Assembly: GCA_038214685.1 (NCBI GenBank)
Contig: JBBQRO010000001.1
Location: 1 to 64,000 of the forward strand
Source of the DNA: CADCTB01 sp038214685
Lineage (GTDB): Bacteria; Actinomycetota; Acidimicrobiia; Acidimicrobiales; AC-14
Reading direction: 5' to 3'
Length of the DNA: 64,000 nucleotides
The position numbers were made by a program, and so were the translations under genes. Below, piece by piece: positions 17,207 to 25,549 of the stretch. The stretch's first letter is position 1. The number at the start of each line of letters is the position of its first letter. The notes beneath the pieces were generated by a model. That model was not told the origin of the DNA and made no database searches. It worked only from the letters and a program-made list of their open reading frames with translations.

Positions 17207-18121
17207 ATGACCGATCGCACCACCGGAAGCCCGGCGGCTGGGACCCGCACGACAGGAACGTCGCGGGTCAAGCGCGGACTGGCCGAGATGCTCAAGGGCG
17301 GTGTGATCATGGACGTCGTCGACGTCGCCCAGGCCCGGATCGCCGAGGACGCCGGTGCGGTGGCGGTCATGGCCCTCGAGCGGGTGCCGGCCGACATCCG
17401 TCGCGACGGCGGGGTGGCCCGCATGAGTGACCCGGCGATGATCGAGGCCATCCAGGCCGCGGTGACCATCCCGGTCATGGCCAAGGCCCGCATCGGTCAC
17501 TTCGCCGAGGCCCAGGTGCTGGAAGCCCTGCAGGTTGACTACATCGACGAGAGCGAGGTCCTCACCCCCGCCGACGAGGCCCACCACATCGACAAGTGGC
17601 CGTTCGCGGTGCCGTTCGTGTGCGGGGCCACCAACCTGGGCGAAGCCCTGCGCCGCATCTCCGAGGGGGCGGCCATGATCCGCTCCAAGGGCGAGGCCGG
17701 CACCGGCAACATCGTGGAGGCCGTGCGCCACCTGCGGTCGATCCTGGGCGACATCCGCCGGCTCACCCAGGCCGACGCCGCCGAGCGCTACGCCTGGGCC
17801 AAGCAGCTCCAGGCCCCGATTGACCTGGTGGCCGAGGTGGCCGACTCCGGCACGCTGCCCGTGCCCATGTTCTGCGCCGGCGGGATCGCCACGCCGGCTG
17901 ACGCCTCCCTGGTGATGCAGCTCGGGGCCCAGGCCGTCTTCGTGGGATCGGGCATCTTCAAGAGCTCGGATCCCGAGGCCATGGCCCGGGCCGTGGTCGA
18001 GGCCACCGCCCACTTCACGGATCCCCAGATCGTGGCCAAGGTCAGCCGCGGGCTGGGCGAGGCCATGCGGGGCGCCGAGATCGACGGCCTCGAGGTCCGC
18101 CTGGCGGCGCGCGGCTGGTGA
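17207..18121 (+). CDS. pdxS: pyridoxal 5'-phosphate synthase lyase subunit PdxS
   Basis: A 304-residue TIM-barrel enzyme that makes PLP from ribose 5-phosphate, glyceraldehyde 3-phosphate and ammonia delivered by PdxT. Near-invariant family blocks are visible: GLAEMLKGGVIMDVVDVAQA, ALERVPADIRRDGGVARMSD, the lysine in VMAKARIGHFAEAQ, and GEAGTGNIVEAVRH. A 20-residue Thr/Gly-rich N-terminal extension precedes the conserved start. It forms an operon with pdxT 12 nt downstream. Confidence 0.98.
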   Translation: MTDRTTGSPAAGTRTTGTSRVKRGLAEMLKGGVIMDVVDVAQARIAEDAGAVAVMALERVPADIRRDGGVARMSDPAMIEAIQAAVTIPVMAKARIGHFAEAQVLEALQVDYIDESEVLTPADEAHHIDKWPFAVPFVCGATNLGEALRRISEGAAMIRSKGEAGTGNIVEAVRHLRSILGDIRRLTQADAAERYAWAKQLQAPIDLVAEVADSGTLPVPMFCAGGIATPADASLVMQLGAQAVFVGSGIFKSSDPEAMARAVVEATAHFTDPQIVAKVSRGLGEAMRGAEIDGLEVRLAARGW

Positions 18122-18133
18122 GGCGGCCTCCAG

Positions 18134-18703
18134 GTGCACAAGGTCGGAGTTCTCGCCCTCCAGGGGGCGTCACAGCGCCACGTTGAGGCGCTGACCGCCC
18201 TCGGGGCCCACGCCGTCGAGATCCGGGCCCCCGAGGATCTCGGAGGGATCGAAGGCCTGGTCCTGCCGGGGGGCGAGTCCACCACGATGTCGAGGTTGCT
18301 CGACCTCTCCGGCCTCTTCGATCCGGTGGCCGAGCGCCTGCTCGACGGGATGCCGGTCTTCGGAACCTGCGCCGGCATGATCCTGCTGGCGCAGGAGATT
18401 CTCGACGGCCGGGCCGACCAGCGCAGCTTCGGGGTGCTCGACGTGGCCGTCCGCCGCAACGGGTTCGGCCGGCAGGTCGACTCCTTCGAAGCCGAAGTGG
18501 CGGTCCCCCTGCTGGCCGGGGGAGGCTTCCCTGCAGTGTTCATCCGGGCCCCGGTGATCGAGCGGGTGGGCGACGGCGTGGAGGTCCTGGCCACCGTGGC
18601 CGACCGCCCGGTGCTGTGCCGCCAGGGCCCCATCCTGGCCGCGGCATTCCATCCCGAGCTCTCCGACGACCTGCGGCTCCACCAACTCTTCCTGGAGGAT
18701 TGA
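18134..18703 (+). CDS. pdxT: pyridoxal 5'-phosphate synthase glutaminase subunit PdxT
   Basis: A 189-residue class I-like glutaminase that hydrolyses glutamine and channels ammonia to PdxS. The nucleophile Cys is in GTCAGMILLA, the His-Glu pair is in FHPELSDD, and the N-terminal VGVLALQGASQRHVEAL plus LPGGESTTMSRLL are diagnostic. The start is GTG (VHKVGVLALQG). The segment between the nucleophile and the His-Glu block is of ordinary length, and no residue of the triad is missing. Confidence 0.97.
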   Translation: MHKVGVLALQGASQRHVEALTALGAHAVEIRAPEDLGGIEGLVLPGGESTTMSRLLDLSGLFDPVAERLLDGMPVFGTCAGMILLAQEILDGRADQRSFGVLDVAVRRNGFGRQVDSFEAEVAVPLLAGGGFPAVFIRAPVIERVGDGVEVLATVADRPVLCRQGPILAAAFHPELSDDLRLHQLFLED

Positions 18704-18707
18704 CGAG

Positions 18708-19472
18708 ATGTCCGGACATTCCAAGTGGGCGACCATCAAGCACCAGAAGGGGGCCAAGGACAAGGTCCGGGCCAAGGTATTCGCCAAGGTTCTGCGCCAG
18801 GTCGAGGTGGCCGCCCGCGAGGGTGGGGGCGACATGGCCGCCAACGCCACCCTGCGCAGCATGTACCAGAAGGCCCGCGAGGCCTCGGTGCCCACCGACA
18901 CCATCGAGCGGGCCATCAAGCGGGGGACCGGTGACCTCGAAGGGGTGCGCTACGAGCCGGTGAACTACGAGGGCTACGCGCCGCTGGGCGTGGCCATCTA
19001 CGTCGAGACCCTCACCGACAACCGCAACCGCACCGGCGCCGATGTACGGGCCATCTTCTCCAAGAACGGCGGCTCCAGCGCCGAGCCCGGGGCGGTGGCC
19101 TGGCAGTTCGAGCGCAAGGCGGTGCTGATCATCCCTCAGGGCGGCGCGGCCGACAGCGAGGACGAGGTGATGATGATCGGCCTCGACGCCGGGATGGAGG
19201 ACCTCGAGGACCAAGGCGACACCTGGCAGCTCACCGCCCCGCCCACCGACCTCGGCCGGCTGCGCGACGCCATGGAAGCGGCAGGCGTGAAGGTGACGTC
19301 GGCCGAGCTCACCATGGTGGCCACCAGCACCATCGCCCTCGAGTCGGAGGCCGACGCCCGCAAGGTGCTTCGGGTCGTCGACGCCCTCGAGGACCACGAC
19401 GACGTCCAGGCCGTCTATGCCAACTTCGACATCCCCGACTCGGTGCTCCAACTGGTGGAAGCCGGCGCCTGA
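18708..19472 (+). CDS. yebC: YebC/PmpR family DNA-binding transcriptional regulator
   Basis: A 254-residue protein beginning MSGHSKWATIKHQKGAKD, the invariant family start, with AKVLRQVEVAAREGG and NVYEGYAPLG-type blocks following. YebC/TACO1 proteins regulate transcription or relieve ribosome stalling at proline stretches; which role holds here is unknown. GGAGGA lies 8 nt before the ATG. It precedes ruvC-ruvA-ruvB, the usual arrangement in many bacteria. Confidence 0.97.
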   Translation: MSGHSKWATIKHQKGAKDKVRAKVFAKVLRQVEVAAREGGGDMAANATLRSMYQKAREASVPTDTIERAIKRGTGDLEGVRYEPVNYEGYAPLGVAIYVETLTDNRNRTGADVRAIFSKNGGSSAEPGAVAWQFERKAVLIIPQGGAADSEDEVMMIGLDAGMEDLEDQGDTWQLTAPPTDLGRLRDAMEAAGVKVTSAELTMVATSTIALESEADARKVLRVVDALEDHDDVQAVYANFDIPDSVLQLVEAGA

Positions 19473-19523
19473 CCCCGGCGACCTGCAGCCAAAACCATCC
19501 GCATCCGCACCGGTTGCGTCGGC

Positions 19524-19529
19524 TAGTGT
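19524..19529 (+). promoter_or_regulatory. -10 hexamer of ruvC
   Basis: TAGTGT lies 9 nt before the ruvC ATG, leaving at most a few untranslated bases. No -35 match was identified. Confidence 0.45.
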
Positions 19530-19538
19530 TCCGAACGA

Positions 19539-20039
19539 ATGTTCGTTTTAGGCATCGACCCAGGAGTGTCGCGCTGCGGGTACGGCTGCGTCGAGGGCGG
19601 CCCGGGGGCCACGCCCCGGGTCGTGTCCGTCGGCGTGCTGACCACGCCACCGTCGGATGCCCTGCCCAGCCGCCTGGCCGCGCTCGACCACGACCTGCGG
19701 GCCCTGGTCGCCGAGTTCAGGCCTTCGGTCGTGGCGGTGGAGCGGGTGTTCTTCCAGGTCAACGCCCGCACCGCCATGTCGGTCGGCCAGGCCAGCGGCC
19801 TGGCCCTGGTGGCGGCGGCCCAGGCCGGGTGCGAGGTGGTGCAGTACACGCCCAACGAGGTCAAGCAGGCCGTCGCCGGCTACGGCTCGGCGCCCAAGGA
19901 GCAGGTGCAGCGCATGGTGCAGACGCTCCTGGGCCTGGCCGAGATGCCCAGTCCGCCCGACGCGGCCGACGCCCTGGCCCTCGCCCTGTGCCACCTGGCC
20001 ATGGCCCCTCTCCGGGCGCGGGTCGCCTTGAAACGATGA
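19539..20039 (+). CDS. ruvC: crossover junction endodeoxyribonuclease RuvC
   Basis: A 166-residue Holliday-junction resolvase with an RNase H fold. Acidic catalytic residues are seen in VLGIDPGVSRCGYG (Asp7), VVAVERVFF (Glu) and PPDAADALALALCH (Asp pair). It cuts junctions processed by RuvAB, encoded directly after it. The coding end carries a 26-nt block identical to the end of ruvA, including the last codon and stop, that forms a hairpin. Confidence 0.97.
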   Translation: MFVLGIDPGVSRCGYGCVEGGPGATPRVVSVGVLTTPPSDALPSRLAALDHDLRALVAEFRPSVVAVERVFFQVNARTAMSVGQASGLALVAAAQAGCEVVQYTPNEVKQAVAGYGSAPKEQVQRMVQTLLGLAEMPSPPDAADALALALCHLAMAPLRARVALKR

Positions 20040-20058
20040 CCGGCCCGGGAGGCCGGTC
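20038..20058 (+). repeat. GACCGGCC hairpin repeat, copy A (ruvC end)
   Basis: Perfect 8-bp inverted repeat GACCGGCC / GGCCGGTC with loop CGGGA, overlapping the ruvC TGA. The surrounding 26 nt (20035-20060) are identical to copy B. There is no T-run, so it is not a classical intrinsic terminator. Confidence 0.8.
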
Positions 20059-20085
20059 CAAGGTGGCCCATCGGGTGGAAGCCCG

Positions 20086-20688
20086 ATGATCGGTCGTCTG
20101 CGGGGCACCCTCGTCCACCGTTCGGCGCGGGGGGAGGTGGTGCTCGACGTGGGGGGCGTCGGCTACCGGATCGGTGTGTCGCCGGCCACCGCCGCCGCTC
20201 TGGGCAGCATCGGCGACGAGATCGTCGTCCACACCCATCTCCACGTTCGCGAGGACGCCCTCACCCTGTACGGCTTCGCCTCCGAGGACGGCCGCAACTG
20301 CTTCGAGTCGCTCCTCGGCGCCCACGGAGTCGGGCCCGGGCTGGCGCTGGCCATCCTGTCCACCCACGGCCCCGACGAGCTGCGCCGGGTGGTCCTCGAG
20401 AACGACCTCGACGGCCTCACCCTGGTCCCCGGCGTGGGCCGCAAGACGGCCGCCCGCCTCCTGCTCGAACTGAAGTCCCGGCTCGACGTGCCCGAGGGCG
20501 CAGACTTCGAGGGCACCACGGGCGGTACCGACACCAGCGGGTCGCCCCGGGCCGACGTGCGGGCCGCCCTGGCCGCCCTGGGCTACCAGCCCGAGGAGGT
20601 ACGCCGGGCCATGGTCGAGCTGCCGGCCGACGGCGACCTCCGAACGCTGGTGCGCACCGCCCTCCAGACCCTCGGCGCCTCCCGATGA
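20086..20688 (+). CDS. ruvA: Holliday junction branch migration protein RuvA
   Basis: A 200-residue protein that binds four-way junctions and loads RuvB. The N-terminal OB-fold domain begins MIGRLRGTLVHRSARGEVVL. Helix-hairpin-helix motifs follow: NCFESLLGAHGVGPGLALAI and LTLVPGVGRKTAARLLLELK. After an acidic/Gly linker, the C-terminal RuvB-binding domain carries ADVRAALAALGYQPEEVRRA. All three domains are complete. Confidence 0.97.
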   Translation: MIGRLRGTLVHRSARGEVVLDVGGVGYRIGVSPATAAALGSIGDEIVVHTHLHVREDALTLYGFASEDGRNCFESLLGAHGVGPGLALAILSTHGPDELRRVVLENDLDGLTLVPGVGRKTAARLLLELKSRLDVPEGADFEGTTGGTDTSGSPRADVRAALAALGYQPEEVRRAMVELPADGDLRTLVRTALQTLGASR

Positions 20689-20707
20689 CCGGCCCGGGAG
20701 GCCGGTC
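20687..20707 (+). repeat. GACCGGCC hairpin repeat, copy B (ruvA end)
   Basis: Same 8-bp stem and CGGGA loop as copy A, again overlapping the TGA stop, with the last codon CGA also shared. Identical over 26 nt to copy A about 650 bp upstream. Confidence 0.8.
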
Positions 20708-20765
20708 CAGCAAGCACTCAGTGGTCGACCATCGTCAGATGGTGGACCAGTGACCGGCCCCACCA

Positions 20766-20817
20766 CCGAACCGGTGACACCTGGTGCGATATGTCGCACT
20801 GCGTGTCACCAGTTCGG
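20766..20817 (+). repeat. palindrome with GGTGAC arms upstream of ruvB
   Basis: Arms CCGAACCGGTGACAC (20766-20780) and GTGTCACCAGTTCGG (20803-20817) pair over 15 bp with one mismatch. Inside them a second stem TGCGA/TCGCA encloses TATG. It ends 15 nt before the ruvB ATG. Possible roles are an operator, an mRNA hairpin controlling ruvB, or a repeat element; a related palindrome begins the carA coding region. Confidence 0.7.
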
Positions 20818-20832
20818 ACGGGAGCGGCGGCC

Positions 20833-21864
<1,032 letters not shown>

Positions 21865-21906
21865 GCAGTATCCTGACCCCCGGTCGCCCGGCGGCCCTCT
21901 TTCCTC

Positions 21907-22263
21907 ATGGGACCCCTCCTCGCGCTTCTCCTTACCTTTGGCCTGATGTGGGTGCTGCTCATCCTTCCCCAGCAGCGCCGCATGCGCCAGCACCAAGCCG
22001 TAGTGGCCTCCCTCCGCGCCGGCGATGAGGTCGTCACCGCCGGCGGGGTCTACGGCACCATCACTTCCGTCGACGAGGACACCCTGACCGTGGAGGTGGC
22101 GCCCGGCGTGGTGCTCCGAGTGCTCCGCAGTGCAGTCAGCCAGCGCGTCGGCCCCTCCGACGATGAGGTCACCGACGACGAGGTCACCGACGACGAGGAT
22201 GATGACGACGAGGATGATGACGACATGACCACCGGCCCGGCGTCGGGCAAGGACGGTCTCTGA
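21907..22263 (+). CDS. yajC: preprotein translocase subunit YajC
   Basis: A 118-residue protein with one N-terminal membrane helix (PLLALLLTFGLMWVLLILP) followed by QQRRMRQHQAVVASLRAGDE and VVTAGGVYGTITSVDEDTL, the family hallmark. It joins SecDF to the SecYEG translocon. The C-terminus is an unusual acidic tail built from four 15-nt units. Its last base overlaps the secD ATG (TGATG), so the two are coupled. Confidence 0.95.
   Translation: MGPLLALLLTFGLMWVLLILPQQRRMRQHQAVVASLRAGDEVVTAGGVYGTITSVDEDTLTVEVAPGVVLRVLRSAVSQRVGPSDDEVTDDEVTDDEDDDDEDDDDMTTGPASGKDGL
22162..22221 (+). repeat. four tandem 15-nt units encoding the acidic tail of YajC
   Basis: Two units of GAYGAGGTCACCGAC are followed by two units of GACGAGGATGATGAC, giving (DDEVT)x2 then (DDEDD)x2. 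Identical or near-identical adjacent units suggest slippage-prone growth and shrinkage. Confidence 0.9.
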
Positions 22264-23735
22264 TGCGCCGTTCGCCCGCCTATACCCTGATCGCGGTCTT
22301 CGTGTTGGTCATCGGCGCCCTGTCGGCCACCCTGATCTCCGGGCGGACGCCGCAGCTGGGCCTCGACCTGCAGGGTGGCGCATCCGTGGTCCTGGAGCCC
22401 CGGGAGCAGGTGGCCCCGGGCGTGCTCGACCAGGCCATCGAGATCATCCGCAACCGGGTCGACGCTCTCGGTGTGGCCGAGCCGGAGATCACCCGCCAGG
22501 GCGACTCGATCATCGTGTCGCTCCCCGGTGTCGAGAACCGTGAGCGGGCGCTCGAAGTCGTCGGCCAGACCGCCCAGCTCCTGTTCCGACCCGTCATCCA
22601 GCAGCTCCCTGCCGAGCCCACGCCCACGTCCTCCACCTCGTCGACGACATCGACCACCGTGGAGGGGGCCCCGGCCCCCGCCACGACCACGCCCACCACC
22701 GTCCCCATCGACCTCAGCACCACCACCGCGCCGGAGGACGACGACGAGACGAAGCAGGTGATTCTGCCCGAGAAGGATTCCGACGGTCGGGTGACCTCCC
22801 GCTATCTGCTCGGCCCCGCCGAGGTGAAGGGCCAGGCCCTGTCGGGCGCCTCGGCCACCGTGTCCCAGACGGGGGCGTGGGAGGTCGGCTTCGAGCTCAC
22901 CGACGAGGGCACCAGGCAGTGGAACAGCATGGCCGCCAAGGTCGGCGCCGGCAACCAGATCGCCATCGACCTTGACGGCGTCGTGCGTTCGGCGCCCAGC
23001 CTTCAGGTCACCGAGTTCCAGGGCCGGGGCGTCATCACCGGCAGCTTCTCCCAGTCCGAGGCCAAGGATCTGGCCCTCGTCCTGCGCTATGGCGCCCTGC
23101 CCGTCCAGCTCGACCGCCAGACGGTGCAGACCGTGTCGGCCACCCTCGGCCAGGACTCGCTGCGGGCCGGCCTGGTGGCCGGCGCCGTCGGGCTCGGCCT
23201 GGTCGCCCTCTACATGCTGGTGTACTACCGGGCTCTCGGCCTGGTGGTCTGGGTAGGGCTGGCCCTCACCGGCGCCATCATGTACTCCCTGGTCACCCTG
23301 CTCGGCCGCACCAGTGGGCTGGCCCTGAGCCTGGCCGGCGCCACCGGCATCATCGTGTCGGTCGGGGTGACGGTGGACTCCTATGTCGTGTACTTCGAGC
23401 GGCTGAAGGACGAGATCCGGTCGGGCAAGACCATCCGATCGTCGCTCGACCGCGGGTTCGCCAAGGCCTACCGCACCATCCTGGCCGCCGACGCAGCGTC
23501 GATCATCGGTGCCGTGGTGCTCTACGTGCTGAGCGTGGGATCGGTTCGGGGCTTCGCCTTTTTCCTGGGCCTCACCACCCTGCTCGACGTGTTCACCGCC
23601 TACTTCTTCACCCGCCCCATGGTCATGCTGCTCGGCCGCAGCCGGCTGTTCACCGGAACCAGCTGGTTGGGTGTGGCCCGAGGCCTGAACGCAGCGCCGA
23701 CGGTTGCCAGCCCGAGGGTCAAGGAGCCCGTATGA
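22263..23735 (+). CDS. secD: protein translocase subunit SecD
   Basis: A 490-residue membrane protein that uses proton motive force to aid late steps of Sec export. The first helix is at residues 6-24, then the periplasmic P1 region beginning LGLDLQGGASVVLEPR. The C-terminal half carries helices with GLVALYMLVYYRALGLVVWV and the conserved VGVTVDSYVVYFERLKDEIR. A Ser/Thr/Pro-rich insert (about residues 115-165) interrupts P1. Stop and secF start overlap as ATGA. Confidence 0.96.
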   Translation: MRRSPAYTLIAVFVLVIGALSATLISGRTPQLGLDLQGGASVVLEPREQVAPGVLDQAIEIIRNRVDALGVAEPEITRQGDSIIVSLPGVENRERALEVVGQTAQLLFRPVIQQLPAEPTPTSSTSSTTSTTVEGAPAPATTTPTTVPIDLSTTTAPEDDDETKQVILPEKDSDGRVTSRYLLGPAEVKGQALSGASATVSQTGAWEVGFELTDEGTRQWNSMAAKVGAGNQIAIDLDGVVRSAPSLQVTEFQGRGVITGSFSQSEAKDLALVLRYGALPVQLDRQTVQTVSATLGQDSLRAGLVAGAVGLGLVALYMLVYYRALGLVVWVGLALTGAIMYSLVTLLGRTSGLALSLAGATGIIVSVGVTVDSYVVYFERLKDEIRSGKTIRSSLDRGFAKAYRTILAADAASIIGAVVLYVLSVGSVRGFAFFLGLTTLLDVFTAYFFTRPMVMLLGRSRLFTGTSWLGVARGLNAAPTVASPRVKEPV

Positions 23736-24967
23736 CCAACGACCTGCAGGTCGAGCCGGCCAAGGCGTCGCTGCGCCACCGGCTGTACCACGGCGAGACC
23801 ACGATCGACTTCATCGGTCGGCGGAACCCCTGGTTCGTGCTGTCCGCCGTGTTCGTCCTGGCCGGCCTGATCTCCCTGCTGGCCCAGGGCCTGAACTACG
23901 GGATCGACTTCAGGGGCGGCACCTCGTGGGAGGTTCCGGCGCCGGGGGTGTCGGTGGAGGAGGCCCGCGACGCGGTCCGCCCCCTGGGCCTGGGCGACGC
24001 CACCATCCAGATCGTCGGCGGCGACAGGATCCGGGTGGCGTCGGGCAATGAGCCGCCGGAGCAACAGGCCCGGATCAGCCAGGCCCTGGCCGACGTAGCC
24101 AGTGTCGGCACGGCCCAGGTCAGCGTGAACGACGTGGGCCCGTCATGGGGCAAGGCGGTGACCAACAAGGCCCGCAACGCCCTGGTGGTCTTCTTCGTCC
24201 TGATCAGTATCTACATCTCGTTGCGGTTCGAGTGGAAGATGGCGGTGGCCGCCCTGGCGGCTGTCGTCCACGACATCCTCGTGACCGTCGGGGTCTATTC
24301 CATCTTCCGGTTCGAGGTGACCCCCGCCACCGTGGTTGCGTTCCTGACCATCCTGGGGTACTCGCTGTACGACACCATCGTGGTGTTCGACAGGGTGGAG
24401 GAGAATACCAAGGGGCTGGGCGCCAGCGGTCGCTTCACGTACTCCGACACCGTGAACCTGTCCATGAACCAGATGCTGATGCGCTCGCTCAACACCTCCA
24501 TCGTGGCCATCCTGCCGATCGTTTCCATCCTGGTCATCGGCGCCGGTGTCCTGGGCGCCACCACCCTGAACGACTTCGGGCTGGCCCTGCTGGTCGGCCT
24601 CCTCACCGGCGCCTACTCCTCCATCTTCATCGCCGCGCCGATCCTGGCCATCCTCAAGGAGCGCGAGCCCCGCTATGCCAGCATCCGTCAGCGGCTGACG
24701 GCCAAGGGAGGCGCCGGCCTGCTCACCCCCACCCCCACCGCCGCCCTCGCCGGCGGAGGAGCCCCGCCCGCCCGATTGCCCAAGCCGCGGGCGGGGGCCA
24801 GGAGCCCGGCCCGGGCCCGAGCGGTCGACCCCGACGGTACCGACGGCGACGACGACCAGCTGGTGCCTTCGCGCCCGGGCCCCACCGGCCAGGCCCAACA
24901 GCCCCGCCCGAAGCCGGTCGCCCGCCCGGGAGCGCCTCGGCCCCGGAAAAAGGGCAAGCGGCGCTGA
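23732..24967 (+). CDS. secF: protein translocase subunit SecF
   Basis: A 411-residue partner of SecD. After a cytoplasmic N-terminus (DFIGRRNPWFVLSAVFVLAG) comes LNYGIDFRGGTSWEV, then the five-helix SecF core with ISLRFEWKMAVAALAAVVHD and LGYSLYDTIVVFDRVEENTK. The last 85 residues are a Pro/Arg/Lys-rich, probably disordered cytoplasmic tail ending RPRKKGKRR, which may contact ribosomes or nucleic acid (inference). Confidence 0.96.
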   Translation: MTNDLQVEPAKASLRHRLYHGETTIDFIGRRNPWFVLSAVFVLAGLISLLAQGLNYGIDFRGGTSWEVPAPGVSVEEARDAVRPLGLGDATIQIVGGDRIRVASGNEPPEQQARISQALADVASVGTAQVSVNDVGPSWGKAVTNKARNALVVFFVLISIYISLRFEWKMAVAALAAVVHDILVTVGVYSIFRFEVTPATVVAFLTILGYSLYDTIVVFDRVEENTKGLGASGRFTYSDTVNLSMNQMLMRSLNTSIVAILPIVSILVIGAGVLGATTLNDFGLALLVGLLTGAYSSIFIAAPILAILKEREPRYASIRQRLTAKGGAGLLTPTPTAALAGGGAPPARLPKPRAGARSPARARAVDPDGTDGDDDQLVPSRPGPTGQAQQPRPKPVARPGAPRPRKKGKRR

Positions 24968-24997
24968 GCGCCCGGTAGGGCCCGTGTGGCCACCGTG

Positions 24998-25003
24998 TAG
25001 GCT
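24998..25003 (+). promoter_or_regulatory. -10 hexamer of apt (leaderless)
   Basis: TAGGCT lies 5 nt before the apt ATG at 25009. No Shine-Dalgarno sequence lies between them. Confidence 0.55.
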
Positions 25004-25008
25004 GGCTC

Positions 25009-25536
25009 ATGGCTGATGCGGACTGGCTCAAGGGGCGCATCCGCGACGTCGCGGACTTCCCTTCGCCCGGCATCGTCTTCCGTGACCTGACGCCGCTCCT
25101 GGGCGATGTCGAGTCCCTACGGTTCACCGTCGACGCCCTGGCCGACGCCTTCGCCGATCGGAGAATCGACAAGGTCGTGGGGGTGGAAGCCCGGGGCTTC
25201 ATCGTCGCCGCCCCGGTGGCCTACCGGCTGGGCACCGGTTTCGTGCCCGTCCGCAAGCCGGGCAAGCTGCCGTGGCAGACCGAGTCGGAGGAGTACGCCC
25301 TCGAGTACGGCGTCGACCGCCTCGAGATGCATGTCGATGCCGTCGCCCCCGGGGAGCAGATCCTGATAGTCGACGACGTGATCGCCACCGGCGGCACGGC
25401 CCGGGCCACCGTGGGCCTGGTGGAACGGATGGGGGCCACCGTCGCCGGCTTGGGCTTCGCCATCGAACTGAGCTATCTCGGGGGACGCGAGAAGCTGGAT
25501 GGGTACGACATTGTGTCGCTCGTGACCTACGCGTAG
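25009..25536 (+). CDS. apt: adenine phosphoribosyltransferase
   Basis: A 175-residue purine salvage enzyme converting adenine and PRPP to AMP. The start WLKGRIRDVADFPSPGIVFR is the Apt signature, VVGVEARGFIVAAPVAYRLG binds the base side, and the PRPP loop is ILIVDDVIATGGTARAT. It lies between secF and the ppGpp synthetase gene, the usual actinobacterial order. Confidence 0.97.
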   Translation: MADADWLKGRIRDVADFPSPGIVFRDLTPLLGDVESLRFTVDALADAFADRRIDKVVGVEARGFIVAAPVAYRLGTGFVPVRKPGKLPWQTESEEYALEYGVDRLEMHVDAVAPGEQILIVDDVIATGGTARATVGLVERMGATVAGLGFAIELSYLGGREKLDGYDIVSLVTYA

Positions 25537-25549
25537 AGGGGAACCAGGA

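Noticed and set aside
20038..20707. GACCGGCC hairpins as intrinsic terminators
   Set aside because: No T-tract follows, and ruvC-ruvA-ruvB are expected to be co-transcribed, so termination there is unlikely.
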